NCBI RefSeq assembly: GCF_001667945.1
Contig: NZ_LZJK01000029.1
Span: 1 to 49,577 of the forward strand
Length of the DNA: 49,577 bases
Reading direction: 5' to 3'
Source: Mycolicibacter sinensis
GTDB lineage: Bacteria > Actinomycetota > Actinomycetes > Mycobacteriales > Mycobacteriaceae
How positions within the stretch are numbered: position 1 is the stretch's first letter; every line of letters begins with the position of its first letter. Below are positions 21,225 to 28,709 of this stretch, one piece after another. The notes beneath the pieces were generated by a model. The model saw only the letters and a list, made by a program, of their open reading frames with translations, searched no databases and was not told the DNA's origin. The position numbers and the translations under genes are program-made.

Positions 21225-21230
21225 GCGGCG

Positions 21231-21473
21231 GTGAAGCGATTGACCCTCGCCGTGCTTGCGGCCTCGGCGTTCATCGTCGGCCCGACCGCGCACGCCGATC
21301 CGGCCGGCGACGCGATCTGCCGCCTACTCGCCGCCGGGAACACGCCCGCGGGGCTCGAAAACTCCGTGACCGTACGCCAGGTACTCGGCCCGGATGCCAC
21401 CAGCGCCGATGCACGCGTCTACATTCGCTCCGTCGTCACCGGACAATGCCCGCAGTACCTGTGGCGGTTCTGA
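21231..21473 (+). CDS. Small secreted protein, DUF732-like
   Basis: 80 residues from GTG. A signal peptide (about 1-22, ending AHA|D) precedes a 58-residue mature domain with two Cys (DAICRLL and TGQCPQY), likely disulfide-bonded. This is the general pattern of DUF732 secreted mycobacterial proteins, of which two more copies lie at 31099-31943. Function unknown. Confidence 0.65.
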   Translation: MKRLTLAVLAASAFIVGPTAHADPAGDAICRLLAAGNTPAGLENSVTVRQVLGPDATSADARVYIRSVVTGQCPQYLWRF

Positions 21474-21526
21474 CGTCGAAACGACCGCCGATGAAGTTAC
21501 GGCCCGCACATTAAGGAACACGCTCG

Positions 21527-22297
21527 ATGGATGACAGCGCTTTTCGCCGCCTGTTCGACCTGACCGGCCGCGTCGCGATCGTCACCGGTGGCACCCGGGG
21601 CATCGGGTTGGCCATCGCCGAGGGCTACGTGTTGGCGGGTGCGAGCGTCGTGGTCGCCAGCCGCGACGCCGATGCGTGCGAGCGGGCGGCTCATCGCCTG
21701 GCCGCGATGGGCGGCACCGCTATCGGGGTCGCCACCCACCTGGGCGATTTGGACAGTGTCGCCAACCTGGTGGAGACCACGGCCGCTCGCTTCAGTGGCA
21801 TCGATATCGTCGTCAACAACGCCGCCAACCCGCTGGCTCAAGAACTCGGCGCAATGACCGCCGCAGCGTTCGACAAGTCGATGGCGGTCAACCTGCGCGG
21901 CCCGGTGTTTCTGGTGCAGCAGGCGTTGCCGTACCTGGAGCGCAGCACACACGCCGCGGTGCTCAACGTGGCGTCTGCGGGAGCCTTCATGTTCTCGCCG
22001 AACATCTCGATCTATTCGGCGGCCAAGGCCGCCCTGGTCTCATTCACCAGGTCGATGGCTGCCGCCTATGCCGACCGCGGAATCCGTGTCAACGCGCTGG
22101 CACCCGGGGCGGTCGATACCCGGATGGTGCGCAACAACCCGCCCGAGTTCATCGCGGGTATGGAGAACGCAGCGCTGATGCGACGCCTTGCCGGCGCCGA
22201 CGAGATGGTGGGGCCGGCATTGCTGTTGACCTCGGATGCCGGCAGTTTCATCACCGGTCAGGTGCTGCTGGCTGACGGTGGCCTGGTCGCACACTGA
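21527..22297 (+). CDS. Short-chain dehydrogenase/reductase (Rv1714-like)
   Basis: 256 residues. The cofactor motif TGGTRGIG is at residues 20-27, NNAA at 98-101, and the catalytic S150, Y163 and K167 (YSAAK) are all present. PGAVDTRM and TGQVLLADGG are typical of the C-terminus. In M. tuberculosis an SDR gene (Rv1714) follows der directly, so this may be its orthologue displaced by inserted genes. The substrate cannot be told. AAGGAA is the ribosome site. Confidence 0.85.
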   Translation: MDDSAFRRLFDLTGRVAIVTGGTRGIGLAIAEGYVLAGASVVVASRDADACERAAHRLAAMGGTAIGVATHLGDLDSVANLVETTAARFSGIDIVVNNAANPLAQELGAMTAAAFDKSMAVNLRGPVFLVQQALPYLERSTHAAVLNVASAGAFMFSPNISIYSAAKAALVSFTRSMAAAYADRGIRVNALAPGAVDTRMVRNNPPEFIAGMENAALMRRLAGADEMVGPALLLTSDAGSFITGQVLLADGGLVAH

Positions 22298-22369
22298 TCG
22301 GCCGCCCGCTCGTCGCATGCCGCAGGGGCCGCTCGCGTCGACCGGAACGCGGCACAGAACCGTTGGAAC

Positions 22370-22627
22370 TTGGCAGCGGGGAAGTCAGCGGTTTCGGCGG
22401 TGATCGCCAACGAGCTCGTCGGAGCTTTCACGGTCATCTACGCGGAGGCTCGCGCCGGCGCCGCACTGTTGAGCGCGGTCGTGGAAGAAGCGCAGCATAT
22501 TGGCGGCTCGGTGCTACTGATCCTCGAAGATGTGGACTTGTGGTGCCGGGACCGCCGCGGCGGCGACTCCGGTGGCCTATCTGAGCTGCTCATGGCCATG
22601 GACACCGACGCGGATGCCCGTGGTTGA
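22370..22627 (+). pseudogene. Fragment of an AAA+ ATPase gene
   Basis: About 85 codons of an AAA+ core. They run from the last part of Walker A (GKSAVSAVIANEL) through EARAGAALLSAVVEEAQ and Walker B (LLILEDVDLW) to the LSELLMAMD segment. Everything before the GKS, including the Gly-rich start of the P-loop, is missing, and the frame ends just after AMDTDADA, where sensor 1 should follow. There is no plausible start. It is a remnant cut off at both ends; its 3' end runs into another remnant on the opposite strand. Confidence 0.75.
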
Positions 22628-23084
22628 GGATCATCTCGCCCGCCCAGAGCCGGCGCAGGATCCCGAAGAAGTCACGCAGCCGCGCCGCGGTCACCACCGG
22701 CAACCCGATCGCCGGCCAATACCCGGCCATGCCGCGGCCGAACGCCATGGCGAAGCGGCCCTCGGTCAGGGCGTGCATGGTCGATCCCACGGTCGCGGTC
22801 ACGGTGGGGTGCCGGGTGTGGTGATTGGTCGACGGGGCGATACCCAAACGGGAGCTGCAGCCCGCTACGGCGCCACTGAGAACCGCCGGGTCTTTAACGG
22901 TGAAGCGTTCACCGATGTGACAGGAGCCCAGGCCGAGCGCCTCCGCCGCCCGGGCTTCGGGCAGGACCACGCGAGCGTCGGCGGGGTGCCTGGTCACCGC
23001 GTAGTAGCCCAGTTCGTTCAATTGAACGTCGGCGTTCCCCGCGCTCGAATGGTGGGCGACCTGCGGTGCAGCGCGATTCATCAC
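22590..23084 (-). pseudogene. Truncated LLM-class (F420-dependent type) oxidoreductase gene
   Basis: 164 codons. The N-terminus looks intact: ELGYYAVTRHP, AEALGLGSCHIGERF, SRLGIAPSTNHHTRHP, LTEGRFAMAFGRG. Alignable sequence stops near RLWAGEMILNHG, about the first 40-45 percent of a normal luciferase-like oxidoreductase (about 330-360 residues), and the last residues run into the opposing AAA+ remnant. It may be transcribed but is unlikely to fold into a full TIM barrel. Confidence 0.75.
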
Positions 23085-23415
23085 GTGCCTTCCAATGCAA
23101 TTACACTACGGTAAGTAGCGTTATATAAGCAGACTAGGCGACGCTCGACAAGGCTGATGTCATGGCTGGACCGCGCGGCCGCAACCGCCGGGCGGTGCCG
23201 GCGGCGGGAGCGGTGACCCGTTGTCGATGACGCCTTCGGCGCCGTTGGCTCCGTTGCCGTTGGTGCCGAGCAGTCCGTGGTGGATGCCGTAGGGCGGGAG
23301 GCCCGTGCACCGCGCGCCCCGCCGTTGACGCCCCACCCCGACTGCTCCTAAGCTGACCCCATATTGACAACGCATGTTGTCCGAAACGCACAACGGTGAC
23401 TGGGAGTGGGCGCGC
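23085..23415. other. Intergenic region between the truncated oxidoreductase and the MpaB-family gene
   Basis: The first 45 bases are AT-rich and contain the imperfect dyad CTACggtaaGTAG (23106-23118), a possible operator of the truncated gene. From about 23160 to 23340 the minus strand can be read as Gly/Asn-rich sequence (LLGTNGNGANGAEG), reminiscent of a PE_PGRS or Gly-rich remnant but too short to call. The end holds the palindrome at 23366-23381. Confidence 0.4.
23366..23381. promoter_or_regulatory. Palindromic operator-like site before the MpaB-family gene
   Basis: GACAACgcatGTTGTC: two perfect 6-base arms with a 4-base spacer, overlapping a TTGACA -35-like hexamer at 23364-23369. Size and symmetry fit a TetR-type repressor site. 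No regulator gene lies next to it. Confidence 0.45.
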
Positions 23416-24423
23416 GTGACTCAAGAGATGTCGGATAGCTGCCCGGCGGCCAGCGACGCGGAGATGGCTTCGGGCTGTCCGGTGAGCTCCGGGGGCTATG
23501 ACGCGCCACCGGTTCCGCTTGGCCCCGACTCGCTGACCTGGAAATACTTCGGTCAATGGACGGGCCTGTTTCAGGGCACTTGGGCGGGCTCGATGCAGAA
23601 CATGCACCCGCAGCTGGGCGCCGCGGTCAAAGATCACTCGATCTTCTTCATGGAGCGCATCCCGCGGCTGATGCGGTCGATCTACCCGATCGGTGGGGTG
23701 GTGTTCGACGGCTACCGCGCGCCGCAGACCGGCGCGGAAGTCCGCGATTACCACATCGGGCTCAACGGCGTCGACGAACAGGGGCGCCGCTACAGCGCGC
23801 TGAACCCCGATGTCTTCTACTGGGCGCACGCCACGTTCTTCAAGTCCACCCTGTTGGCCGCCGAGAAATTCGCCGGCGGACTGAGCGAGGCCGACAAGCG
23901 TCAACTCTTCGACGAGCACATCACGTGGTACCGCATGTACGGCATGAGCATGCGCCCCGTGCCCAAGACCTGGGAAGACTTCCAGGCGTACTGGGATCAC
24001 ATGTGCCGCAACGTCTTGGAGAACACCTGGGCGGCCCGTGAGGTCATGGACCTGTCGACCATGCCCAAACACCCTTCACTGGAATGGATTCCAGACTGGC
24101 TCTGGGCGCTGAATCTGAAGGTCATGCAGCGCTTCCTGACGTTCATGACGGTGGCCCTGTATGACCCGCCGGTGCGTGAACTCATGGGCTATACCTGGTC
24201 TGCGCGCCAGGAGCGGTGGCACGGGTATCTGTGCAAGGTGATCACGCTTGTCTCCAAGTACGGCCCCAAGCGGGCGTTGATGCATCCCCGCAAGCGTTCG
24301 GCGCTGGATCGCGCCTCGGGACGGCTTCCGGTCGATGCGCCTCTGGTGCAGACCCCGGCGCGCAACCTGCCGCCGGTCGAGTACCGCAACAGCCCGCACT
24401 TCTACTGCCCGACCGTGGACTGA
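23416..24423 (+). CDS. Oxygenase MpaB family protein (DUF2236)
   Basis: 335 residues from the GTG at 23416, preferred because GGGAG is 9 bases upstream; the in-frame ATG at 23374 lies inside the palindrome. The Cys-containing N-terminal tail (about 1-35) is variable. The core is the all-helical DUF2236 fold related to mycophenolic-acid MpaB and rubber oxygenase Lcp, which are haem- or metal-dependent. Visible segments include GGVVFDGYRAPQTGAEVRDYH and WAHATFFKSTLLAAEKF, whose His and Arg are the usual candidates for cofactor contact. Substrate unknown. Confidence 0.82.
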   Translation: MTQEMSDSCPAASDAEMASGCPVSSGGYDAPPVPLGPDSLTWKYFGQWTGLFQGTWAGSMQNMHPQLGAAVKDHSIFFMERIPRLMRSIYPIGGVVFDGYRAPQTGAEVRDYHIGLNGVDEQGRRYSALNPDVFYWAHATFFKSTLLAAEKFAGGLSEADKRQLFDEHITWYRMYGMSMRPVPKTWEDFQAYWDHMCRNVLENTWAAREVMDLSTMPKHPSLEWIPDWLWALNLKVMQRFLTFMTVALYDPPVRELMGYTWSARQERWHGYLCKVITLVSKYGPKRALMHPRKRSALDRASGRLPVDAPLVQTPARNLPPVEYRNSPHFYCPTVD

Positions 24424-24452
24424 ACCGGCGGCCGACGCCCGCCGACGCAGCT

Positions 24453-24953
24453 TCAGCTGTTCAGCGACCACACCGAGTAGTTCAGTGCGGTAGCGAACAG
24501 GATCCACGCGAAGTACGGCAGCAACATGACCGCTGCGGCGCGGTGAACCTTCCAGAACAACGCAAGGGTGGCTGCCACGGCGACGTCCAGCAGCACGATG
24601 TCGACGAGGGCAGGGCCACGCCAGCCGAGCCCGAAGAACAGCGGAGACCACAGCAGGTTCAGGGCCAGCTGGAGGCCGTAGGCGATGATCGCGGGGTTCG
24701 TCCACCGCGGGCCCTCCCGCCAGACCAGCCACGCCGCCACGGCCATGAGCAGGTAGAGGCCACTCCATACCGGCCCGAAGAGATAGCTCGGAGGTGCCCA
24801 GCCGGGCTGGGCGAGCTTTCCGTACTCGGCTGCGGCGTCGGCGGAGGCGATTCCTCCCAGGGCCGCGACGATGATGACCACGACAAGGGAGACGAGGAAC
24901 GCGGCCAGGTGCTGCGTACCCGGTAGATGCGTTTTCGGCGAGATCGTCCCCAT
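24453..24953 (-). CDS. tspO: TspO/MBR family membrane protein
   Basis: 166 residues with five hydrophobic helices and the Trp-rich pattern of TspO: GWAPPSYLFGPVWSGLYLLM, NLLWSPLFFGL, and the C-terminal ALNYSVWSLN. TspO proteins bind porphyrins and related ligands and are linked to stress and tetrapyrrole handling. Start 24953 is supported by a -10 element 6 bases upstream. It is divergent from the uracil-DNA-glycosylase-like gene. Confidence 0.92.
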   Translation of the reverse strand: MGTISPKTHLPGTQHLAAFLVSLVVVIIVAALGGIASADAAAEYGKLAQPGWAPPSYLFGPVWSGLYLLMAVAAWLVWREGPRWTNPAIIAYGLQLALNLLWSPLFFGLGWRGPALVDIVLLDVAVAATLALFWKVHRAAAVMLLPYFAWILFATALNYSVWSLNS

Positions 24954-24959
24954 GGAGCC

Positions 24960-24965
24960 ACACTA
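24960..24965 (-). promoter_or_regulatory. Candidate -10 element TAGTGT of a leaderless tspO mRNA
   Basis: On the minus strand TAGTGT is followed by 6 bases and the ATG at 24953. No ribosome site is visible. Confidence 0.5.
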
Positions 24966-25019
24966 AACCGGATCTCCATGGTGCGACCCGAATGCGCCCG
25001 AGCTGTCGGTCCTGCACCA

Positions 25020-25025
25020 TAGGCT
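25020..25025 (+). promoter_or_regulatory. Candidate -10 element TAGGCT of a leaderless mRNA
   Basis: TAGGCT is followed by 6 bases and the GTG at 25032 of the uracil-DNA-glycosylase-like gene. Confidence 0.5.
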
Positions 25026-25031
25026 GCCCGC

Positions 25032-25658
25032 GTGACCACCCCCACCGTTGACGACCGACGCAGACACATGGCCGTGCTGGCCGCCACGATCAAGGCATGC
25101 CGGCTCTGCCCGGGGTTGAACGTCGCCGGCGAGACGGAATCCGCCCCGGGCTACGGGGCGGTGGACTCGCCGGTGGCACTGGTCGGCCAGAGTCTGTGCG
25201 GCAAGCTGTGCATGGAATCGCAGATCCCGTTCACCGGCGGCTCCGGGGCCCTGCTCGACGAGAGCTTCAAGCAGGCCGGGATCGCCAAGCGGGATGTGTT
25301 CATCACCAACGTCGTCCACTGCCACCCACCGCAGAACCGCGAATCACTGAACAGTTGGGTCAGCAATTGCAGCCCCTATCTGAGCCTGGAGCTGAAGATC
25401 GTGCAGCCGCGGGTGGTCATCGGGCTGGGTCAAGACGCCAAGGTGGCGCTGGAGCGGTTGTACGGCCGGCAGGCGCAGAAACTGCAGCGCCCGTGTCAGC
25501 CGCTCGGCCTCGGGCCAGCCGATCGCCCAGGCCCGGCGTTGTTGTTCACCGAGCACCCGTCCTGGATCAAACGCCAGCATGATGAGCAGCTGACCGACCA
25601 GTACGTGACCAGCCTCGCCGATGCCTACACCGCGGCGTTTCGCGGTGGGGTGACCTAG
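25032..25658 (+). CDS. Fe-S uracil-DNA glycosylase superfamily protein (family 4/5-like)
   Basis: 208 residues. Four Cys with Fe-S spacing: C23 and C26 (C-x2-C), C97 and C113, the arrangement of family 4 and 5 glycosylases. Motif 1 reads VGQSLCGKLCMES instead of the usual GEAPG-type sequence, with two extra Cys (C56, C60). FTGGSGALLD and TNVVHCHPPQNR match the family. The second catalytic loop is present as EHPSWIKR. It probably excises or binds damaged bases, but the altered motif 1 makes the substrate uncertain. It ends 3 bases from a convergent gene that lies behind a LexA-like box. Confidence 0.8.
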   Translation: MTTPTVDDRRRHMAVLAATIKACRLCPGLNVAGETESAPGYGAVDSPVALVGQSLCGKLCMESQIPFTGGSGALLDESFKQAGIAKRDVFITNVVHCHPPQNRESLNSWVSNCSPYLSLELKIVQPRVVIGLGQDAKVALERLYGRQAQKLQRPCQPLGLGPADRPGPALLFTEHPSWIKRQHDEQLTDQYVTSLADAYTAAFRGGVT

Positions 25659-25661
25659 TCC

Positions 25662-26096
25662 TCAGTCCAAGTCCGCGAGGGCTTTGCGCGCTGCTTCGAG
25701 CTCGGCTTCGAGAACGGCGACCCGGGCGGCCTGTTGCGCGCGGGCCTCGTTCATCAACGCCTCGATCGGCGTGAACAGCTCCTCGTGCAGTTCCTTGGCG
25801 GCACGCGACACGGCGGCGGCCGCGACCGCGACGTTGCGAACCAGATAGCTGCTGCCCTGCTTGATCTCGGCGCGCCATTCGCCGTCGGCGCTGCCGGTCA
25901 CGGTCAGAGTCAACTCGAACGTCTTGGCCTTCTTGCCGGCTGTCTTCTTCTTGGCCGGAGCTGTCGTCTCCTGGATGACAGGTTCAGCGTCGGGCGCCGG
26001 CGGGCTTTGCGGCGGGGCGTCATCGGCGACCTGGGCCTCGGGGAGACCGGCGGGGGCGGCGGTAGGGACTTCCATGGTGGAAAGGCCAGCAGTCAT
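25662..26096 (-). CDS. Small helical protein with Lys-rich linker (possibly DUF6319), behind a LexA-like box
   Basis: 144 residues. The ATG at 26096 follows AAAGGAG (minus strand, 11-base spacing), which decides the start. Residues 1-55 are Ala/Pro-rich, followed by a basic stretch (AKKKTAGKKAK, about 57-67). Next comes a compact domain (TFELTLTVTGSADGEWRAEIKQ) and a long C-terminal amphipathic helix, a likely coiled coil (about 112-144). No enzymatic motif. I think this is the DUF6319 family but am not sure. A near-perfect mycobacterial SOS box lies 60 bases upstream. Confidence 0.75.
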   Translation of the reverse strand: MTAGLSTMEVPTAAPAGLPEAQVADDAPPQSPPAPDAEPVIQETTAPAKKKTAGKKAKTFELTLTVTGSADGEWRAEIKQGSSYLVRNVAVAAAAVSRAAKELHEELFTPIEALMNEARAQQAARVAVLEAELEAARKALADLD

Positions 26097-26155
26097 GTTG
26101 CGGCGAACTCCTTTCATCGGCGCCCGCGACGAGCGGGGCGGGCCTGGGCACCTAT

Positions 26156-26171
26156 TAGAACACACGTTCGA
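26156..26171 (-). promoter_or_regulatory. LexA (SOS) box candidate
   Basis: TAGAACACACGTTCGA differs at one base from the mycobacterial consensus TCGAAC-N4-GTTCGA. On the minus strand it is immediately followed by TAATAGG, which could be the -10 region of the gene at 25662-26096. That overlap of box and promoter is the usual layout of SOS genes. The rest of 26097-26326 shows no gene. Confidence 0.65.
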
Positions 26172-26326
26172 CGTGATGGCGCTCAGCGCCACGCGCGTGG
26201 ACGGAGGCGGTGGGGAGGCCCGCGACAACCCCGGCCAGATGCCAGCCCGCCGCGGCAGCTGTCGCTCAGAGCCGGGCACAACACCCCATGGTCGAACTTC
26301 GTGACAGCCCGCCGCCGACGACCGAC

Positions 26327-27007
26327 TCAGTCTGGCGGCGCCGGGGTCATCGACGTGACGAAGTAGGTCTCGTGACCGGTCGGGTAGCCGCCGCCGTTGG
26401 TGGCGATGTGCACGTGGTCGTAGTGGTTGGCGGTCTCGTTGCCGTAATCGGACGTCCAGGTGCCGCCGCCGACGCCGGGGTAGATCTTCTGCCGCCAGAT
26501 CACATGGTTGACACCCCAGCGCTTGGCGTTGGCCAGGGCGTAGCCGGCGATCTGATCGCCGAGCAGGATGCCGGCCTCGCTGTGGTAATCGGGGATCATC
26601 ACGTCGATGGCCAGCCCGTCGGGATGCCAGTGCAGGGGATCCTGGCGGTATCCGTAGATGGTCTTGATCTCCTGAAACAGCACCCCGATGGTGCGGGCCG
26701 CCCAAATGGTCTTGACCTGCAGTCCGTTCTCCGGCGCCACCCCGGGCGGCAGCGGGAAGGCGAACTGTTGGCCTTCGGTCGGCATCGGCACGTTGGCGGC
26801 CAGCGCGGCCGCCTCGGCGGGGTCGGCGATGCGTATCCCGCCGGCCGCGGGCGGCGGTGCGGGCGGCGCCGCCGCGTCGGACGTCTGGCTGGGGGCCGGC
26901 GCCGGGACGTGGGTGCTCTGCGCCTGGATGAGGGCGGCGGAGACCGCCAGCGACGCCACGATGGCGAGGCCGCGACCGCAGCGCCTGGCGAGCTTCCCTC
27001 GGTCCAC
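26327..27007 (-). CDS. Exported M15/ARB_07466-like putative peptidoglycan-active protein
   Basis: 226 residues from GTG. An N-terminal hydrophobic signal or anchor (about 14-30), then a Pro/Ala-rich linker to about 55, then a domain with metal-site-like sequences: LHWHPDGLAIDV and a late HYDHVHIA. This HxxxxxxD...HxH pattern resembles zinc DD-carboxypeptidase-fold proteins. It probably acts on the cell wall outside the membrane. The -10 element TACAGT 7 bases upstream supports this start. Confidence 0.75.
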   Translation of the reverse strand: MDRGKLARRCGRGLAIVASLAVSAALIQAQSTHVPAPAPSQTSDAAAPPAPPPAAGGIRIADPAEAAALAANVPMPTEGQQFAFPLPPGVAPENGLQVKTIWAARTIGVLFQEIKTIYGYRQDPLHWHPDGLAIDVMIPDYHSEAGILLGDQIAGYALANAKRWGVNHVIWRQKIYPGVGGGTWTSDYGNETANHYDHVHIATNGGGYPTGHETYFVTSMTPAPPD

Positions 27008-27014
27008 CAGGAGA

Positions 27015-27020
27015 ACTGTA
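27015..27020 (-). promoter_or_regulatory. Candidate -10 element TACAGT of a leaderless mRNA
   Basis: On the minus strand TACAGT is followed by 7 bases and the GTG at 27007. Confidence 0.45.
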
Positions 27021-27061
27021 GTGAATTGACCTCGGATATCGCAGGACGGTGACCAGGTCAG

Positions 27062-28696
27062 CTAGCGCGTCGCATACTCCGGGGTCCAGCGTGAGCGCTG
27101 GATCGCGGCCGCCAGCTGCTCCTCGGAGGCCTCCGGCGCGACCCCGTCGCGCACCGCCTGAACCGCCACCGCGGTCGCGATGCGAGTGGTGATCTCCGGC
27201 AGCTCCTGAAACGCCGGCAACAGCGGCTGGTCGGCATCGGACAGCGCCGGGGAGGCATCGCCGAGGGTGGTGGCCGCGGCCCGCATCATGGCGTCGGTGA
27301 CGCGGGTCGCGCGGGCGGCGGTCACCGCCAACCCGATGGCCGGGAAGATGTAGACGTTGTTGCACTGCGCGATGTGGCGGGTCCGCCCGCCGCGGTGCAG
27401 TGGGGCGAACGGTGAACCGGTGGCGATCAGCGCCCGCCTTTCGGTCCATGCGTCGAGTTCGGCGGGGTGCGCTTCGGCCCGGCTGGTGGGGTTGGACAAC
27501 GGGAAGATGATCGGACGATCGGTCTTGGCCGCCAGGTGGCGAACGATGTCCTCGGTGAAGGCGCCCGCCGCCGTCGACAGGCCCAGCAGGATGCCGACAT
27601 CGACGTGGCGCACCACATCGGCCAGTCCCCGGCCCCTTACCCGGGATGCGGGTTGAGCGAAGCGGCGCTGGCTGTCCGACAGGTCGGTCCGGTCGTCGGT
27701 CAACAGCCCGTCTGCATCGATCGCCCAAAGCCGTTCGGCTGCTTCGGTTTCGGTGAGTCCTTCGGCCACCATCTGTTGGCGGATCATCTCCAGCACGCCG
27801 ATGCCGGCTGAACCGGCGCCGAACATCACCACCTGCTGCTGCGCCAGCGGGCGCCCCGCGACCCGGACGGCGCCGTGCAACGCGCCGAGGGTGACAGCCG
27901 CGGTGCCCTGGATGTCGTCGTTGAACGTCAGCAACCGGCCGCGGTACCGCTCCAACAATGGCAGCGCATGGGCGGTGGCGAAATCCTCCCACTGCAGCAG
28001 TACGTCAGGCAGTTCCTCTTGCACCACGGTGACGAACTCGTCAACGAACGCGTAATACTCCTCGTCACTGATCCGCCGATGGCGCCACCCCAGGTACTGC
28101 GGATCGGCGAGCAACTCGACGTTGTCGGTTCCAACGTCGAGGACGATCGGCAAGGTGCGGGCCGGGGCGATCCCGCCGATCAGGGTATACAGCGAGAGCT
28201 TCCCGATCGGAATGCCCATGCCGCCGATACCCTGGTCGCCCAAGCCCAGAATGCGCTGCCCGTCGGTGACAACGATGACGTCCACCTGCTGCTCACGCCG
28301 ATTACGCAGTACCTCCCGCAAGCGTTGCCGGTCCGGATACGACACAAACAGCCCGCGCGGCCGCCGGTAGATCTCGCTGAACTGTCGGCAGGCCTCACCG
28401 ACCGTCGGCGTGTAGACGATCGGCAACATCTCCTCGATGTGTTCACTCAACAGCCGGTAGAACAACGTCTCGTTGCGGTCCTGCAACGCCCGCAGATAGA
28501 TGTGCTTGTCCAGGTCATCGCGGCGGGTGGAGAACTCGGTGTAGGTGTGAGCGGCTTGCTCGGCAATGGTTTTCACCGCGACGGGCAGCAGGCCCAGCAA
28601 GCCGTATTCGCAGCGCTCGTCATGGCTGAACGCGGTGCCCTTGGTGGTCAAGGAATCGAACAGCAGATCCTGCCCCCTGCGTTGCTGATGTGTCAC
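27062..28696 (-). CDS. mez: NAD-dependent malic enzyme
   Basis: 544 residues from GTG, close to M. tuberculosis Mez. It shows TEFSTRRDDLDKH, YTPTVGEACRQFS, the malate/metal segment LGLGDQGIGGMGIPIGK, FNDDIQGTAAV, a Rossmann motif MFGAGSAGIG and FPLSNPTSRAE. It converts malate to pyruvate and CO2 with reduction of NAD(P), feeding pyruvate and lipid synthesis. The ribosome site GAGAGGTGAGG sits in the 13-base gap after guaD, so the two are probably one operon with guaD first. Confidence 0.95.
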   Translation of the reverse strand: MTHQQRRGQDLLFDSLTTKGTAFSHDERCEYGLLGLLPVAVKTIAEQAAHTYTEFSTRRDDLDKHIYLRALQDRNETLFYRLLSEHIEEMLPIVYTPTVGEACRQFSEIYRRPRGLFVSYPDRQRLREVLRNRREQQVDVIVVTDGQRILGLGDQGIGGMGIPIGKLSLYTLIGGIAPARTLPIVLDVGTDNVELLADPQYLGWRHRRISDEEYYAFVDEFVTVVQEELPDVLLQWEDFATAHALPLLERYRGRLLTFNDDIQGTAAVTLGALHGAVRVAGRPLAQQQVVMFGAGSAGIGVLEMIRQQMVAEGLTETEAAERLWAIDADGLLTDDRTDLSDSQRRFAQPASRVRGRGLADVVRHVDVGILLGLSTAAGAFTEDIVRHLAAKTDRPIIFPLSNPTSRAEAHPAELDAWTERRALIATGSPFAPLHRGGRTRHIAQCNNVYIFPAIGLAVTAARATRVTDAMMRAAATTLGDASPALSDADQPLLPAFQELPEITTRIATAVAVQAVRDGVAPEASEEQLAAAIQRSRWTPEYATR

Positions 28697-28709
28697 CGCC
28701 TCACCTCTC

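Noticed and set aside
20947..21230. tRNA-Pro 3' end as a prophage or island attachment site
   Set aside because: No repeat of the tRNA 3' end was noticed and no integrase adjoins; XerD at 10720 is the housekeeping recombinase.
23160..23393. Minus-strand Gly/Asn-rich frame resembling a PE_PGRS fragment
   Set aside because: Too short, and simple Gly/Asn-rich sequence arises by chance in GC-rich DNA; no PE domain nearby.
25662..27992. 776-codon open frame on the minus strand
   Set aside because: Only the last 144 codons are a real gene. The rest is the reverse or shifted reading of the exported protein and mez genes, with Arg/Gly/Pro-rich low-information sequence.
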